Source: Hyphomicrobiales bacterium
GTDB lineage: Bacteria; Pseudomonadota; Alphaproteobacteria; Rhizobiales; Xanthobacteraceae
Assembly (NCBI GenBank): GCA_017305715.1
Contig: JAFKKG010000014.1
Coordinates: 62,001-126,000 of the forward strand
DNA length: 64,000 bases
Direction of reading: 5' to 3'
Shown: positions 63,463-64,000 of the stretch, one piece after another
Position numbering within the stretch: the first letter of the stretch is position 1
How the letters are laid out: each line of letters starts with the position of its first letter
Position numbers and translations under genes: made by a program
Notes under the pieces: model-generated
Told to the model about the DNA's origin: nothing
The model's input: the letters and a program-made list of their open reading frames with translations, nothing else
The model's database searches: none

Positions 63463-64000
63463 TCAGCGCTTCCGCTCTGGGCCGCAGACCACACCCTTGG
63501 CAACCAGGGCCTCGACCTCGCTCTTGGAGTAGCCGAACTCTCCCAGCACCTCGGCGGAGTGCTGGCTGAATTTCGGCGGCGTCCGGCGCAGGCTCGGCTT
63601 GGTGCGCTCCAGGCGGATCGGCGAGGCGACACCCTTGTACCAGTCCTTTTCGATGACATCGCCGCGATGCAGCGTATGGGCGGCGGTCAGCGCCTGATCG
63701 ATCTTCTGCACCGGTCCTGCCGGCAGGCCGGCGGCCAGCAGGCGATTGCAGAGCGGCTCGGCGTCATGCTGGCTGAACACCGCAGCCAGCTCCTCGCGCA
63801 GCGCGTCGCGGTTGGCGATGCGGTCCTTGTTGCGGGCAAAGCGCGGATCGGTGCCGAGTTCGGGCTTGCCGATTTCCTTGGCGAGCTTGCGGAAGGTGCC
63901 ATCATTGCCGACGCCGATGAAGATGTTGTCGGTCCGGGTCGGAAAGATCGCGTAGGGCACGAGGTTGGGGTGCTCGTTGCCGGTGAGGCCAGGTGGCTTG
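63463..64000 (-). CDS. Class III (CaiB/BaiF) CoA-transferase, N-terminal part outside the window
   Basis: About 179 C-terminal residues are present, reading from KPPGLTGNEHPNLVPYAIFP to AKGVVCGPERKR; the family is about 400 residues long. IGVGNDGTFRKLAKEIGKPE and RRTPPKFSQHSAEVLGEFGY are the C-terminal hallmarks of CaiB/BaiF enzymes. The acid it activates cannot be told. It is the second such gene in this window (see 21468). Confidence 0.9.
   Translation of the reverse strand, partial: KPPGLTGNEHPNLVPYAIFPTRTDNIFIGVGNDGTFRKLAKEIGKPELGTDPRFARNKDRIANRDALREELAAVFSQHDAEPLCNRLLAAGLPAGPVQKIDQALTAAHTLHRGDVIEKDWYKGVASPIRLERTKPSLRRTPPKFSQHSAEVLGEFGYSKSEVEALVAKGVVCGPERKR

Overview
The window looks like ordinary chromosome from a GC-rich alphaproteobacterium of the Bradyrhizobium/Rhodopseudomonas group. 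Evidence: the gene neighbourhoods hrcA-grpE, dnaK-dnaJ-pmtA and lptC-lptA-lptB-rpoN-hpf-ptsN; a Sinorhizobium-type phospholipid N-methyltransferase; an RpoH-type dnaK promoter of the alphaproteobacterial form; a ROSE-like RNA thermometer in front of an hsp20 gene; and several families of palindromic intergenic repeats of the kind I know from Bradyrhizobium. The assignment rests on recognition, not on a search. I see no prophage, insertion sequence, integron, CRISPR array or rRNA operon, and one tRNA.

Layout. 1-1524: end of hrcA and grpE. 1830-4966: minus-strand accessory genes (VOC protein, AraC regulator, exported nicotinamidase, secreted protein of unknown function). 5410-10052: heat-shock promoter, dnaK, dnaJ, pmtA and an FMN reductase. 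10059-16101: pyrF, DUF1330, dapB, gpmI, an O6-methylguanine methyltransferase fused to an AraC HTH, DUF2244, nth. 16166-18968: EmrAB-type efflux pair. 18969-23586: CysZ/EI24 membrane protein, then an MFS carrier divergent from a class III CoA-transferase and an HMG-CoA-lyase-family enzyme. 23704-26490: nikR and a TonB receptor, divergent across a perfect NikR operator. 26493-29915: YiiX-like hydrolase, Tat-exported flavin amine oxidase, TauE/SafE permease.

29923-36693: translation genes on the minus strand (pheT, pheS, rplT, rpmI and infC, the last with an ATT start), with two plus-strand genes inserted between rpmI and infC. 36948-43362: alpha/beta hydrolase, NTF2-like protein, thioesterase, queG, GST, uppP and an NDUFA9-like protein. 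43589: tRNA-Leu(CAG) with its own promoter and terminator. 43807-46959: MFS exporter, NYN/OST-HTH protein and a short RNase D. 47117-52944: LPS export genes, sigma-54, hibernation factor and EIIA-Ntr. 53032-57537: TetR regulator divergent from an SDR / saccharopine-dehydrogenase-like / acyl-CoA synthetase operon. 57825-58567: hsp20-DUF1150. 58827-63202: ugpBAEC glycerol-3-phosphate-type ABC importer. 63463-end: C-terminal part of another class III CoA-transferase.

The best regulatory signals are the NikR palindrome at 24171-24204, the RpoH promoter plus ROSE-like leader of hsp20 (58568-58682), the RpoH promoter of dnaK (5410-5440) and a sigma-54-type site between hpf and ptsN (52344-52359). 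I did not find a clear, previously undescribed multi-gene system. The least explained cluster is the TetR-controlled three-gene operon at 53032-57537.
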